Assembly (NCBI GenBank): GCA_918026815.1
Contig: CAKJVC010000210.1
Span: 124,001-188,000, forward strand
From: Chalara sp. BL73
Lineage: Eukaryota > Ascomycota > Leotiomycetes > Helotiales
Length of the DNA: 64,000 nucleotides
Direction: 5' to 3'
Positions 33,432 to 43,499 of this stretch are shown piece after piece. Position 1 is the first letter of the stretch. Every line of letters begins with the position of its first letter. The notes under the pieces are model-generated. The model worked only from the letters and a program-made list of their open reading frames with translations, searched no databases and was not told the origin of the DNA. Both the position numbers and the translations under genes were made by a program.

Positions 33432-34567
33432 CCTATTCGAGCCCTCCTTCTCGAGTTGTTTCGCGAAATGCATCTATAATTCTTTTGTAAATGGTTTTTA
33501 CTAAGAGGACTACTAGGACCGACGGGTTGCGCTATGCCGCGGGGTGGAGTACCTCGCGTAGCAGCCGAATGGGGCAAGGGGGCAAACGGAGTCGCAAATG
33601 AAGAGGCTTTCGATAGCGGTTGTGCAGAGTCTATTCAGATTGGCTCGGGTAAGAGGGAGGGGTTGTTAGATGCGCCGACGAGCTTTCGAGATTTTGAACA
33701 CTCAATATAGTATAGATTTCTGCCTCGGACCTTTCGGCATCAGCTTACCAAGGAATATAAGGTGTATCTCATGATTCGCAGAGCTGAAGGAAACACGCTC
33801 TAATACTGTTGGCTGTTCTAATTTGGTTTTGTTTGGTTCTTTACGTATGCTAGACTTAGACTTCTTCTGTTTCAGGTCTGTGGGGTTGCGGGTCACGGAA
33901 TGTTTTATAATATTGCTCTCGAGTCTTTGAACCGTGACATTGCTTACGTGGCATGTAAACTGATCGCCAACTTCGATATGCGAGCGCTCTGGAGATCGGG
34001 AGAAGTTACTGAGGCAACACTTTAGCAGAAACCCCACGGAGAATCCCCTCAATGCTTCCACGCACAGGCTAGGTCCGGAAAGCTTTAGATCAAGTTAAGG
34101 CGCAGCGTGACCGGCCCGTATCCGGTCACGTGCACATAGAGATGTCGGCTTTTTCGCCTTCTGAGTAACGGTAAGAAATACTAGTCACCTCCAAGGTTTA
34201 GTGAGTATTCGGCCAAGCCAATCATACCGCTTATAATGCTGGTTGTTGTTTTGAGTTCCTCCACTGACGACATAAACTATGGTATTTCTTTGTTCGTATA
34301 CGGCTTGCATCGGCCTTCCCACAGACCTAGACACTCCGCTCTCAGAAGCGTAATGTACCATCAGTTATCAACTTGCAATGGTAAAAGGTTCTTATCTTGA
34401 AGGCGCCTTCCTTCATCCTTTACATCTTTTTTTTAATTTAAATTCCCCTTTGACAAATCTCAATGTTCTGGACTTTTGGCCAACACTAAACCCGACGTTG
34501 AACCCGGGAAGTATACGTATATACGCAACGCACTGTTTGTAATCTGGAAGCTTTGATTCATCGCAAA
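33432..34567. other. Intergenic region without supportable gene
   Basis: About 1.1 kb upstream of the P450 gene. It contains a short GC-rich dyad (GTGACCGGCCCGTATCCGGTCAC) at 34107-34129, a near-perfect inverted repeat of GTGACCGG that could be a regulator site. A minus-strand frame at 33702-34061 shows no domain. Confidence 0.4.
34107..34129. promoter_or_regulatory. GTGACCGG inverted repeat upstream of P450
   Basis: GTGACCGG at 34107-34114 is repeated inverted as CCGGTCAC at 34122-34129 around a seven-base spacer. It lies about 440 bases before the P450 start. CGG half-sites in inverted orientation are typical Zn2Cys6 targets, so this is a candidate site for a local regulator. The role is inferred. 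Confidence 0.35.
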
Positions 34568-36272
34568 ATGTTGTCTTTTAGCACCTTTTCTAGCATGCTT
34601 AGTAGCATATTATACTTTCCAATTCTGGTTTCTGGTTTATTCATCGTCTATGTAAGCCCGCAAACACTTCAAGATGATCCGTTTAACATTTTTAGCTCAT
34701 CCTCCTCACAACCTATCGTTTAACTTTTCACCCTCTGGCTAAGTATCCTGGCCCGTTCCTCGCGAAGGTAACGGACTGGTATTCTGTCTACCATGCATGG
34801 AAAGGCGATCGTCATCTCGAGTTCTACCGATGTCATGAGGTCTACGGATCAGTCGTCCGTTTTGGCCCCAACAGCCTCTCAATAAATTCCAATACTGCTT
34901 TGAAGGCTATCTATGGTCACAAGGCCAATGTAAAGAAGTCTCGATTCTATGAGAGTTTCCCCCCAACCAAGGACACCTTCAACACCCACAGTAGTATTGA
35001 CAAAGCAAGCCATGCTCGGAAAAGAAGAGTTCTTAGCCATGCGTTCAGTGATGGAGCGCTCCGGAGTATGGAGAAGTATATCTTGGCAAATGTACGAAAT
35101 TTTACCTCGGCGCTGGGGAGAAAACCCATCGGGCTTCTCAGCGAGAAATCTCGAGAGACAACCCAATGGAGCGCTCCACAGAACATGGCTGATTGGTCTA
35201 ATTATCTTACGTTTGACGTGATGGGCGATTTGTGTTTCGGAAAAGCTTTCGAGATGTTGGAGCACGAAAGAAACCACCACGTCATCGATTTGCTGGGAAG
35301 TGCTGCACATATGCATCTAATTGTGTGTTGTCCTTGTTCCTGTCCACGATGTCAAATCTGACTGATGAATAATAGCTTGGGACAAACCCTATGATCAAGA
35401 AACTAGGCTTGAATAAGGTCCTATTTAGCAAGATATATACGCAGAGAATGCAATACATATCTTTTGCTAAGTCACAAGCAGCAGAGCGCACGAAGATAGG
35501 TACAGAAACCGATCGCAAGGATTTCTTTTACTACCTCTTGAATGCCAAGGATCCCGAAACGGGAAAAGGATTTACCACACCGGAACTGTGGGGCGAGTCA
35601 AATCTACTCATTATCGCTGGATCAGACACAACGTCTACAGCTCTTGCTGCTGCCTTCTTCTATCTGGTTCATAGTCCAGAAAAGCTGGATAAACTCGCCA
35701 AGGAGATACTAGCAACCTTCACAGACGTAGAGGAAATACACTCCAGTGCAACTTTGAATGGATGCGCATACCTCAAAGCAGTTATTGACGAGGCAATGCG
35801 TCTATCACCACCTGTAGGAGGGATCCTACCGCGAGAGGTGTTGGCTGGCGGTATCGATATCGATGCCATGCACATCCCCGAAGGTGTCGTGGTAGGAACA
35901 CCACACTACGCATTACATCACAACCCTGCCTATTTCCCTCAACCATTTGAATTCACCCCCGAGCGCTGGATCGTCTGCTCCTCTTCGCAGGTCACCAAAG
36001 AGAACGTGGAATTGGCACAATCGGCATTCTGTCCCTTCAGTGTTGGCCCACGAGGCTGTATTGGTAAGGGCCTTGCGTATGCGGAGCTCATGACTGGTTT
36101 AGCTCGCGTAGTGTTCTTATATGAGATGCGGAAGGTGGCAGGAATAACCGTTGGGGAAGGCTCTCCCGCTGGAGAGCAAGGTAGGAGAAGGATGGGAGAG
36201 TACCAGTTGAAGGACAGTTTTACAAGTATGAAGGATGGACCATATGTACAGTTTCGGGAACGCAATGCCTAA
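34568..36272 (+). CDS. Cytochrome P450 monooxygenase, ER membrane type
   Basis: A heme-thiolate monooxygenase of 535 residues, anchored in the ER by an N-terminal helix (residues about 12-38). Exons are 34568-34651, 34696-35322 and 35376-36272, with introns of 44 and 53 bases. The first splits the membrane anchor. Family features: the proline hinge HPLAKYPGPFLAK, the C-helix region AKHARKRRVLSHAFS-like SHARKRRVLSHAFSD, the I-helix AGSDTTST (from about residue 318), the ExxR helix EAMRL, PERW, and the heme loop FCPFSVGPRGCIGKGLA with the cysteine ligand at 465. The overall text (GHKANVKKSRFYESF, FNTHSSIDKA) resembles ascomycete P450s often labelled benzoate 4-monooxygenase-like. The substrate is not predictable. 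No backbone gene (PKS, terpene synthase) is close. Confidence 0.93.
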
Positions 36273-36983
36273 ATTGGATCTTAGTATGTAAATAAAAATA
36301 TTTCGGCTTACGGGAGAGAAAGCGGTGAACTCTAGCCCTGTGCTACGAGAGTATCATTTTTGTTTACTACCTTGCTCTTTTTCCTAAGGCCCCACCAATT
36401 CAGGTGCATTTAAAGGGAGCCTTACGGCTGAATTGCCATCCTCCTCCTTGTTACTATCTTAGTATAAACATGATATTAAGTTGGGAAAAAAAAAACTTCA
36501 TACCCTTTATTAGGTGATGGGCATCATTTGTTAGGCTCGAGTTATGACACATACTTCTGGGATGACAAGTATGAAATTGCCATCCTTTCATTGCTTAAGG
36601 GACTCGAGGTCAGTGGACCCAACTCAGTTATGAAGTAAGTTGCGTGACAATAGCAATAGCTCGCAATTTGCATGCTTACAAACCGTTCTCTGAGGCTTCC
36701 AGAGTGAACTTTCGTTCATAGTTCACCTGCTACACTGAATGGCCTCAGAACAAACCAAAAGGAAGATAAAATATCAATTTAGTTTCTACTGCTTACCTTT
36801 CGGTCATACCGTTTATACTTCGGCGAGTCACGAGCTAGTCTATTTTTTGGACTATAAAACGCCAACGCTATTTCCTCTCCCCTTTTCACTCTTTTCTAAG
36901 CACCACAGATCGGAGAGTGGTATCCTGTGAAGGCAATTCAACAACACGGTTGATTCTATTTTAAAGTAGCATCTCGCGCAACG
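36273..36983. other. Intergenic region without supportable gene
   Basis: About 710 bases between P450 and the F-box-like gene. AT-rich, with an A9-10 tract at 36486. No gene recognised. Confidence 0.45.
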
Positions 36984-37866
36984 ATGTCACCAATTCAAGA
37001 TAAAAAGATGAAGCAACGGCTCAAAGATACCGGCGAGGCACTTCTGTCCGTTGCTACTTCCAAGGGAACGAAGAAGACGTCCGTAGCAATTTTTGTAAGC
37101 TCATGGAAGATGAGAACCCGTGCTGGTACTAAGAAACAGGCTGCCCTAGGTATATCTACAGCTACTCATTAGAGGCATTAGTGGGAGGCGCAAAACTAAC
37201 GGGGCTCAGACGCTTGCAAGCTTATCAACCTTCCCATCGATTTTATTAGGAACCTCTGCGACGATCTTGGCAAAGTCTCGAAGGCATGTCTTGGTTTGAC
37301 TTGCACAACACGTAAGTAGTCCACCTTTCTTTGCGACGGCCACAAGGCTGACCTGAATAGTGTACCAGATCTGCTTCAAGGAGAAGATTAGCTTGCTTGC
37401 AACTGAGTGTATTGAGGTTGCTGGTGTGCCCTACAAGGTCAAGTTCGAGCTGCATCTCCTCCTTCGCGACTGGATGTGGAAGAGTGGTCAACTGATCTGG
37501 GCTGGTCACTTCTACGAGGTCTTTGGTCAAGATTATGGAAAATTATTGTTCGTCACAAAGAAGAAGATGCAAGAAATCGAGGAACTTATGGAGTCTAACT
37601 TTGAGGAAGTCAACGAGTTGTGGGAGGAAATTGGAGATCCTGACGACTTTTCTGACAGTGAGGTATTGGAGGATGCTGAAGACTTGCGCAACCAGGTCTA
37701 CTGTGAAGTTTGCGCAGTTGCGGATGAAGAAAGTGATTACGAGGAGACATTGGAATACTTGGGAATGGAGCTGGTTGATTACGGAGGCTTCGTTGGCAAG
37801 AGACAATGGATGGAGGCTCGGAACTGGAAGCCCCTCGGCCATGCTGACCATGGTTGCTGCTGCTAA
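36984..37866 (+). CDS. Small F-box-like fungal protein of unknown function
   Basis: A 242-residue protein from exons 36984-37094, 37140-37149 (ten bases), 37210-37311 and 37361-37866. Introns are 45, 60 and 49 bases. The first has donor GTAAGC, branch TACTAAG and acceptor AAACAG. Because it is 45 bases with no stop, it can also be read through as 15 extra residues. The joined middle reads LDACKLINLPIDFIRN then LGKVSKACLGLTCTTLYQI, which resembles the short F-box-like segment (L-P-x-D-x-I-x-x-I-C..CLxLTCKxL) at the start of many small fungal proteins. The C-terminal half is acidic (SDSEVLEDAEDL) and ends in CCC after HADHG, a possible lipid-attachment end. A role as a substrate adaptor is inference. 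Confidence 0.7.
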
Positions 37867-38707
37867 GCGGATACTGGTTTGTAATCATGCTCATTTACCA
37901 TTCTAGAAGCTCTGTGATGGTTGAACCATCAGTGTTTCTTCCTGGTATGTAAAACGGATGGATGAAGCACTCAACAAGTATCGCAACTCGTTTAGGCATT
38001 CACAGTGATGTCAAGGAACCAGAAAATATGATGCATTGAAAAACGCTCTGTGGTTGTCTTGAAGTTCAAAAAAGTATGCTTGTCATTTATGGTAGCACTC
38101 TTTATTGTTGTCTAATTTAAAGTCTCAGCTCGGGAAACTATAGCCGATATCCGGGGACATGAATAGTTTCGCCATTTCCTATTGCGTCTAGCGCACAGTA
38201 GTTAGAAGCTTAGCGAAGGGGGAACAACAACATCCAGGACCTAGCATATGCCCGGGAGGGAACAACTATAAGCTTGGCGAGAAAATAAAGGGGCAAATTT
38301 TACTGATGTCAATAGGAGGCTGAATATCATCCTGTTTCAAACCGGTATGTACTCTATTGAACAAGTTCTCCCTACATCTTGGCATGAAAAGCATCTTTGT
38401 ATTGGATCAAGCTTTTGTAAAATTGCTATGAAGTGCAGACAAAAGAGATTATCCTGATCGCTTTCTTTTTTAGAAGTACTTATCAGGAATGATAATCACA
38501 TGTATGTGTGGCCTCAACCAACTGCGTTTGTTTTATTTCAATTGAAACTTGAAGCTCGTTGGTGCCACTCTGCAAGCACAACTAGGTGGGTCCCTCTATC
38601 TGAAAAGGTTTACATACAGAGACAGAACCCTGAACCCTCCCCGAATTCTCTACATCCTCCTCGCCGAAAATTATAGCGATCTAGTCAACAAAGGCTTACC
38701 AGCAATA
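37867..38707. other. Intergenic region without supportable gene
   Basis: About 840 bases with no domain-like open frame. Nothing repeated seen. Confidence 0.4.
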
Positions 38708-39127
38708 TCAGATTCCTAAACCAGCTCGCATCTCCACCAGTTCCTCATTCGGTATAAGCATCGTCGGTTTCTCTATCTTTTCCAGAAACTCATGCGCGAC
38801 ATCAAATATTCGATGCCGTATCTTCATTACCATGGCTGTTTTCAGTCCCCACTTCGACACCAAGAGTACCAACGGCGGCCGGCCATCCGCTCTGCATTTT
38901 AAACGACTTTTCCCAGCTTCATAAATTAGAACGCAATTTGGCAGATCGAAAGCGGCATGATAACCCTCCAGATATCGAGACGCAGTACGAAACAGCCTTT
39001 GCTGCTCTGTCGCTAGGGACTTCAGCCCGAATTGGCAACCAATAGTTGGACATAATCTCTGCATAGAAGGACTGTTTGGAAGATCGAAGCAACCCATGGG
39101 TAGTGTATACACTGGCACACGGTTCAA
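38708..39127 (-). CDS. Possible small protein of unknown function (exon of uncertain gene)
   Basis: A 139-codon frame with plausible codon usage, ending in KIEKPTMLIPNEELVEMRAG. Its first codon is not ATG. It sits directly after a good acceptor (AAATTTTAG), so it looks like a second exon. A candidate upstream exon ends at a GTGAGC donor near 39338, with readable text FVPVLVDWKCAEASQD before it, but I could not find its start. An internal ATG at 39097 (MGCFDLPNSP) would be an alternative start. No family recognised; the stretch MKIRHRIFDVAHEFLEKI is helical and basic. Confidence 0.35.
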   Translation of the reverse strand: MNRVPVYTLPMGCFDLPNSPSMQRLCPTIGCQFGLKSLATEQQRLFRTASRYLEGYHAAFDLPNCVLIYEAGKSRLKCRADGRPPLVLLVSKWGLKTAMVMKIRHRIFDVAHEFLEKIEKPTMLIPNEELVEMRAGLGI

Positions 39128-40675
39128 GCTAAAATTTACAATGGTTTTTTGTATTATTCAAAGACGATCCATTAGAGGGCATTCGCAAAAGTGGGGCACA
39201 TATGTAATATAAGTGTAATAGGCGAAGAGAAGGTTGATTATAGCTGCTCTAAAGCCTTAAGCTTCCAACCCCTCGACGGCATAAATGATATGGACTTTCT
39301 GGAGATAAACTCGACATGCCGGGAGCTCACCGCTGCTTAGAGATCAAGGTGTCCTGGCTAGCCTCGGCGCATTTCCAATCAACAAGTACTGGAACGAAGG
39401 TATGCACTTTGTTTAAAAAGAGTGATCAGATAGTTTGAGATCTATAATCAACTTCCTGAACATGTCAAGTTCTGTGGTGCATAACAGCAAGGTTTTTTAT
39501 ACTATTGTAAATACTACGACGCCGGGGGAATGTCAGGAATCGGCTTACGTATGTAGGCCAAAGGGGAAAAAAAAAAAAAAAAAAACTCACGCACACACAC
39601 ATTACATTCGTAATTGTACATAATATCATCATCCGTAACTCGCACAACAAGCCTGTATTCTATCGCTGTGATACCCTCGCAGATCCTCCAATTAATCCCC
39701 TAGCCAACGGATCCTATTTCTGACAGGCAGAAAAAAGTGCGGCGAGCGAAGCGGCGGCGGCGGCGAGTTTTTGTTGAAGCAAAGCGGCTCGCGTATCCAG
39801 CCAATTGCTTTACGTACAGGATCTCTTTTGTGGCAACTAAAAAATTGGCGGTTATATATATATGCGTTTACTTAGGTTAACTTATTTAAAACTAGCGTTA
39901 CGTAAACAGCAACAATTCCGCCCCGGCGGGCTTAGCGCAGGGCGGGTAGAGTGCCCTGCGGCGATCCGCCAAGCGCCGGCGGAGTGGGAACACGAGAGGA
40001 GCGCGGGAGAGGCAGCCCTAACCTGAAGTCGCCTATATCGCGAGGTGGCCCGGCTGTGCCTTGACATTCTCTAGACCTCCTTTATGCCTCCTCACCGACA
40101 CCATGCGTGCCCTAACTCTAAGAGCTCCCTCGGCCAATTGGTCAGACTTATTCAAGTTATGTCACAAAAATTCCTGTACATTAATTAATTCTCTTGGCCC
40201 GATTCTTCTTTTTACTTATAACTATATCTTCGTACTTCTGCACTGCAGTATTTCTACTTGGCAAACGTCGAGGCGTTGGACTAGTGCATACCAACCTACT
40301 TTATTAAGTTTCGCCCGCGTAACGTAGCAACAAGACTTATCTACGTAAAAGGCTAATTAGAGACGTGAATAATGTAAAAAATCCCTCTCACGCATGTGTA
40401 GGAATGACCTGCACGCAAGCGCCAATAAGATGCTTCTCTATGCAATGTGCATGAAAGGCTATAGCTTTAATTAACTAACGCGGGAAGAGAAAATAAAGAG
40501 AGGGAAAAGGGAAAACAGTGATTTAAAGGAGGCTTAGTTTCTTTGCTGGGGAGAAAAAGTATAAGTATACTCGTCTTCCTTGAATCTTGTTTATTACACC
40601 TAGAATACTAGACCAAACCCAAATACCTTTTATAGCTTTCTTGCTATCCTCCTACGCTAATATCCTGAAATAAAA
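39128..40675. other. Gene-poor region with low-complexity and GC-rich patches
   Basis: Contains an A19 tract (39567-39585) followed by a CA-repeat, a GGCGGC-type triplet run (39748-39765), and a strongly GC-rich block (about 39910-40030) inside otherwise AT-rich DNA. No protein-like reading was found. The abrupt composition changes suggest remnants of inserted elements, but no terminal repeats could be paired. Confidence 0.4.
39567..39600. repeat. Poly-A tract and short CA repeat
   Basis: Nineteen consecutive A (39567-39585), then CTCACG and five CA units to 39600. Simple-sequence repeat, possibly the tail of an old retroposed copy; no element body could be identified next to it. Confidence 0.8.
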
Positions 40676-41135
40676 ATGCAGCTCCTTCCTCTTCTCATTT
40701 CCTTCGTTCCTTTTGCGTCCGCTTGCCTTTTTATTAGCGGCGGTACCAACCAAGCGCAGTTTACCTCCTCTGTCAATATTCAAGCAACCGACGACGGGCG
40801 CCAGACCTGTAATGGCAAAATCGGTAGTACATCAGGCAATATCGGGTGTGTAGGCGGTTATAGCATGTGGGTCGACGACCTTGAAGTCGCGGGCCGTATT
40901 AGAGTCAAGTATGGTGCCCCGCACGGCAGCTGGGATTTTACTATTGATAAGGATTGCGAGCGGTGGGCTTGTGGGGGAACAACTGGTAAGTAACAGATGA
41001 AAGAGCCCTTTTACAAGAGCCTCTATATGGCCGAGGGATAAAAGAGTGAAACGTAACCTTCACTAATAATGATTTGATATAGTTCCTATATGGTGCGGCG
41101 CTTGTACATTCCGAAGAAGCCAATTTGGGTGTTAG
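40676..41135 (+). CDS. Small secreted cysteine-rich protein (effector-like)
   Basis: A 120-residue protein from exons 40676-40985 and 41083-41135. The 97-base intron (donor GTAAGT, acceptor GATATAG) adds a C-terminus, VPIWCGACTFRRSQFGC, that completes the cysteine set. A signal peptide covers residues 1-16 (MQLLPLLISFVPFASA). The mature protein begins at Cys17 and holds eight cysteines, an even number fitting disulfides. It is beta-prone and Gly/Ser/Thr-rich (CLFISGGTNQAQ, GYSMWVDDLEVAGRIRV). I do not recognise the family, but size, secretion and cysteine content match fungal candidate effectors or small secreted antimicrobial-type proteins; no toxicity can be inferred. A TATA-like AAGTATAAGTATACTC lies at 40556-40571, about 105 bases before the start. 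It stands alone in a gene-poor AT-rich region. Confidence 0.75.
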
Positions 41136-42530
41136 AGAGGAATTTTATAGGCGATTTTAGGATAGTGAAAGGGCTTGGGGGCTTTCGGTTCAAGTAATGG
41201 TTGTGGGGTTAGTAACAGTTATATTTGAACTCCGAATCTGACCCTCAGGATGGCAACAATGTAGGAGATTCTGAGGTCTTGTTGTAGGATGCGGGTATTT
41301 TCCATTTCTAGTAAATTCTTCTTATATACAGCTAAGCTTGTGTCCATGGTTCCTGTTGGGCCTGTTTTTATAGTTCGCATTGTTGTGTAGTTCACCTTTT
41401 CTCTCTTTATACCCACTGCTTGCTTACCTACTATACTGCTTTGTTGCAAGTCTTAGGTGTATTAATTCATGGAATATAGCGAAAGACAACGTAAGTTCAA
41501 CCAGTGGCCAATGGTTTATCAGTTTTAACAGTGTTATCAGTCCAGCCCAGTCCAGTTTAGTTCATTCAGTTTGAGGTTTCAACAGTTCAGTTCAGTCCAA
41601 GCTGTTAGTTGTGATCACGTAGTTAGTCAATTGCTAGGCTGCTCTCCACGGCTACATGGAAGGTTGGGCAGTAATCTGCTGCCGCCTATTATGCTTACTG
41701 ATCTTAGTTGTATATTTACTATCCTTCTTTCTTCTTTAAAGCAATACATAAGACTTACTTATTTGCTATTCACTTTTCATAAATAGATTCCTGGTTAGAA
41801 TTTAATACTACAATATAAACTACATAACTTTCTAACAGCCTAATAGCTTGTTAATGACTAACAGCGGACAATCGAAAGCTCTTTGTTCATTCTTCTTTCA
41901 ACTCTTGCGCAAAAACGCGACTGCAGATCGAAAATATAAAACTACAATAAAACTTTACATGACACACATGAGCGTCCCTCCAACTGCAGCTACTTCCTTT
42001 TGTATTCCGGAAAACAGCACTGGTATTCGCGGAAATTGCTTGCGGGCGATTTTGACTCAGCACGCTTCATTTTCGTTGAAAATCTCTCTATGTAGGTTCC
42101 ATGAGTTTGTGTGTTTCTTGATAGCAGCCTCTAGAGGTGATTTGAAGAATCTATCTCTATCTGTCGAAGTCTCCAGGTGGAAGTTGCGAGCCAAAATAAT
42201 ATTCTATAGCAAATGCTGTATCTGAAATAGACAAAATTTGGACATCTTTATAGCATGGTGGTGTTGCATCAAGGTCTGCGTGGACGCTACACTTGTAATA
42301 TTTAGACACTTCTCGAACGGCCTTGGCGTTCAGGTTGCATTCATTATTTACATGGATACAGCACAGGTAAGATGATGCACGAACTGGAATCGAATACTAT
42401 CTCAATTTTCAAAGAAACACAAAAGCGATTGATTTTGAGTTGAATGCTTGGAGCCATTCCTGCTTTAATCTGAAGCTGATTAAACAGAGATGGGCCAGCA
42501 CAATAAGACTATACGTGGTTGGCGACGATG
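41136..42530. other. AT-rich intergenic region with imperfect short repeats
   Basis: No supportable gene. Positions 41530-41600 carry imperfect tandem units of CAGTCCAG/CAGTTCAGTTCAGTCC. A plus-strand frame at 41848-42225 has no domain text. Confidence 0.4.
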
Positions 42531-43499
42531 TCACAAATTTGTTGAAGAGCTAAACTCAGTCCACTGGTCAATTGTTTCTAAGGTCTTTTTGCACTCGTCA
42601 CGGATGTGCTTGACTCCATCGGCTCCAAGGCAAATGCGTACGATAGGGCTCTTGTTCGCTGCAAGACCGGTTCCGGAAACAAGATCAAGGATACGAGACG
42701 CGCCTTTCGCAGGATCTCCAGGCTGAGCGCCATTATATTCCTCCATACCAACTTTAATAGCGCTGTTAAGAACAGTGTAGTCGTCGATCGTTGATGCCTC
42801 CACAGCATGAGGCGCGGAAGATACTGAACGATCTACCAGTAATGAAGTTCGGAAATAGCCGGGTTCTATGAGAAAAGTTCTAATGCCAAACGGACGAAGC
42901 TCTTCCTCATATGCCAGTACTACGCCTGCGTCAAATTCATTAGCAGGTTGTTTCCAGCCATGAAATTAACTACAAAGACTAACTCGCTAATGCGGCTTTG
43001 GATGCACAATAAGCACCAGCGCCGGCCTCTGATCCCCAGGCTGCTATTGAGCCTATGAATATCAAAGTTCCAGTCCTTCGGGAACGGAAGTGAGACAAGC
43101 AAGCGTTAGTGATGTTCACAGGCCCAAAGAAATTGGCGTTAAATTGCGCCTGGAGCCGTTGTGTACTGGACTCCTAATAAGCCTTTAGATCTTGACCTGA
43201 CAAGATGCTACTTACGACAGCTCCTCCATGGGTCCAGCTACAACATTCCCAGCATTATTGATCAGCACATCAATGTGTCCATAAATACTTATTGCGTACT
43301 CAATTGCCTTCTTGATTTGTTCCAAAGACCAAGTCACATCTAGCTCCAGGATAGATACACCGCCACCTTTGATTGGCTCTAACTTGGAAGTGTCCCTAGC
43401 GGTTGCAATAACAAGATCCCCTCGTGCAACAATTTGATGCACAAATGAGAGACCAAATCCTGAGGAGCACCCGGTCACGAGGTAGACAAGAGGCGCCAT
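42531..43499 (-). pseudogene. Short-chain dehydrogenase/reductase, one base out of frame at first splice
   Basis: An NAD(P)-dependent SDR-type reductase gene in three exons: 43216-43499, 42984-43173 and 42531-42925. Exon 1 holds the Rossmann motif LVTGCSSGFGLSF and NNAGNV. Exon 2 has NANFFGPVNITNACL, the Ser region FIGSIAAWGS and the catalytic YCASK. Exon 3 has RTFLIEPGYFRTSLL and the C-terminal helices. The second intron (GTTAGT..GACGCAG) is clean. The first has a perfect donor (GTAAGT) and acceptor (TTATTAG), but the exons then differ by one base: exon lengths sum to 3n+2. No alternative donor or acceptor repairs the frame without deleting conserved residues. So this is probably a recently inactivated gene, or a base is missing in the assembly. 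The start ATG is at 43499. Confidence 0.75.

Noticed and set aside
36984..37172. Reading the F-box-like gene's first exon as an independent 62-residue protein
   Set aside because: Splicing at good sites joins it in frame to conserved downstream text.
39882..40067. Minus-strand open frame across the GC-rich block
   Set aside because: Open because of GC content; residue pattern is low complexity.
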